In this document: positions 5,170-5,196 of the stretch, one piece after another
Position numbering within the stretch: position 1 is the first letter of the stretch
How the letters are laid out: each line of letters opens with the position of its first letter
Assembly: GCA_900758895.1 (NCBI GenBank)
Contig: CAAETG010000103.1
Location: forward strand, 1 to 5,196
Direction of reading: 5' to 3'
Origin: Bacilli bacterium
GTDB lineage: Bacteria > Bacillota_I > Bacilli_A > RF39 > UBA660
DNA length: 5,196 bases
Position numbers and translations under genes: made by a program
Notes under the pieces: generated by a model
Seen by the model: only the letters and a program-made list of their open reading frames with translations
The model's database searches: none
What the model was told of the DNA's origin: nothing

Positions 5170-5196
5170 ATGAAAAATAAAATTATTATGGGTTTG
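5170..5196 (+). CDS. Start of a further gene, probably another lipoprotein (cut by window)
   Basis: ATG at 5170 opens a frame to the edge that reads MKNKIIMGL, a basic start followed by hydrophobic residues, as in the signal peptides of the three preceding genes. Upstream is a purine-rich stretch (GGGAGTGGATGAG, 5151-5163) able to serve as SD. The in-frame alternatives are poor: ATG 5159 meets a stop after four codons. Its 46-nt distance from the previous stop and the same strand suggest a fourth array member, but only nine codons are visible. Confidence 0.5.

Noticed and set aside
1..5196. CRISPR, tRNA, rRNA, insertion sequence, phage or toxin-antitoxin content
   Set aside because: No repeat-spacer series, cloverleaf, transposase motif, terminal inverted repeats or recognisable toxin/antitoxin pair was seen on either strand. 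The only repeated DNA is the lipoprotein signal cassette.

Overview
The window is AT-rich chromosomal DNA (roughly 30% G+C by eye) from a low-GC Bacillota-type bacterium. Strong purine-rich Shine-Dalgarno sites, A+T-biased codons, short intergenic gaps and family hits to DUF1848, DUF2974 and an M18 aminopeptidase all fit an uncultured gut Bacilli/Clostridia lineage. TGA behaves as a stop and TGG encodes Trp, so this is code 11 and not the mycoplasma code. The species cannot be named from the sequence.

Left part (1-891, + strand): the C-terminal part of a DUF1848 protein, cut by the window edge, carries a CxxxCxxC cysteine cluster of radical-SAM type at its far C-terminus. It is followed by an unrecognised 144-residue soluble protein with a charged coiled-coil tail.

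Middle (893-3226, - strand): a two-gene unit. An M18 zinc aminopeptidase comes first, then after 30 nt a DUF2974 (Mbeg1-like) alpha/beta-hydrolase with an intact Ser-Asp-His set. The hydrolase ends tail to tail, 1 nt from the unknown + strand gene, with no convincing terminator between them.

Right part (3264-5196, + strand): divergent, physically overlapping promoters separate the aminopeptidase unit from a run of small lipoprotein genes. Three are complete (139, 178 and 191 residues) and a fourth appears to begin at the right edge. The first two have related mature domains that resemble the YehR/DUF1307 type of small lipoprotein. The third has nearly the same signal peptide as the second but a different mature domain. 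A 20-bp sequence over the lipobox is identical in all three genes, at exactly 612-bp steps, and 38 bp are identical between the second and third. This suggests a tandemly expanded family in which the export/lipidation cassette is kept and the cargo diverges. A good Rho-independent terminator follows the first lipoprotein gene and a good sigma-A promoter precedes the second; promoters are weaker for the later ones.

No CRISPR, rRNA, tRNA, insertion sequence or recognisable defence system was found. The lipoprotein array is the feature most worth following up; the rest is ordinary housekeeping or conserved-hypothetical content.
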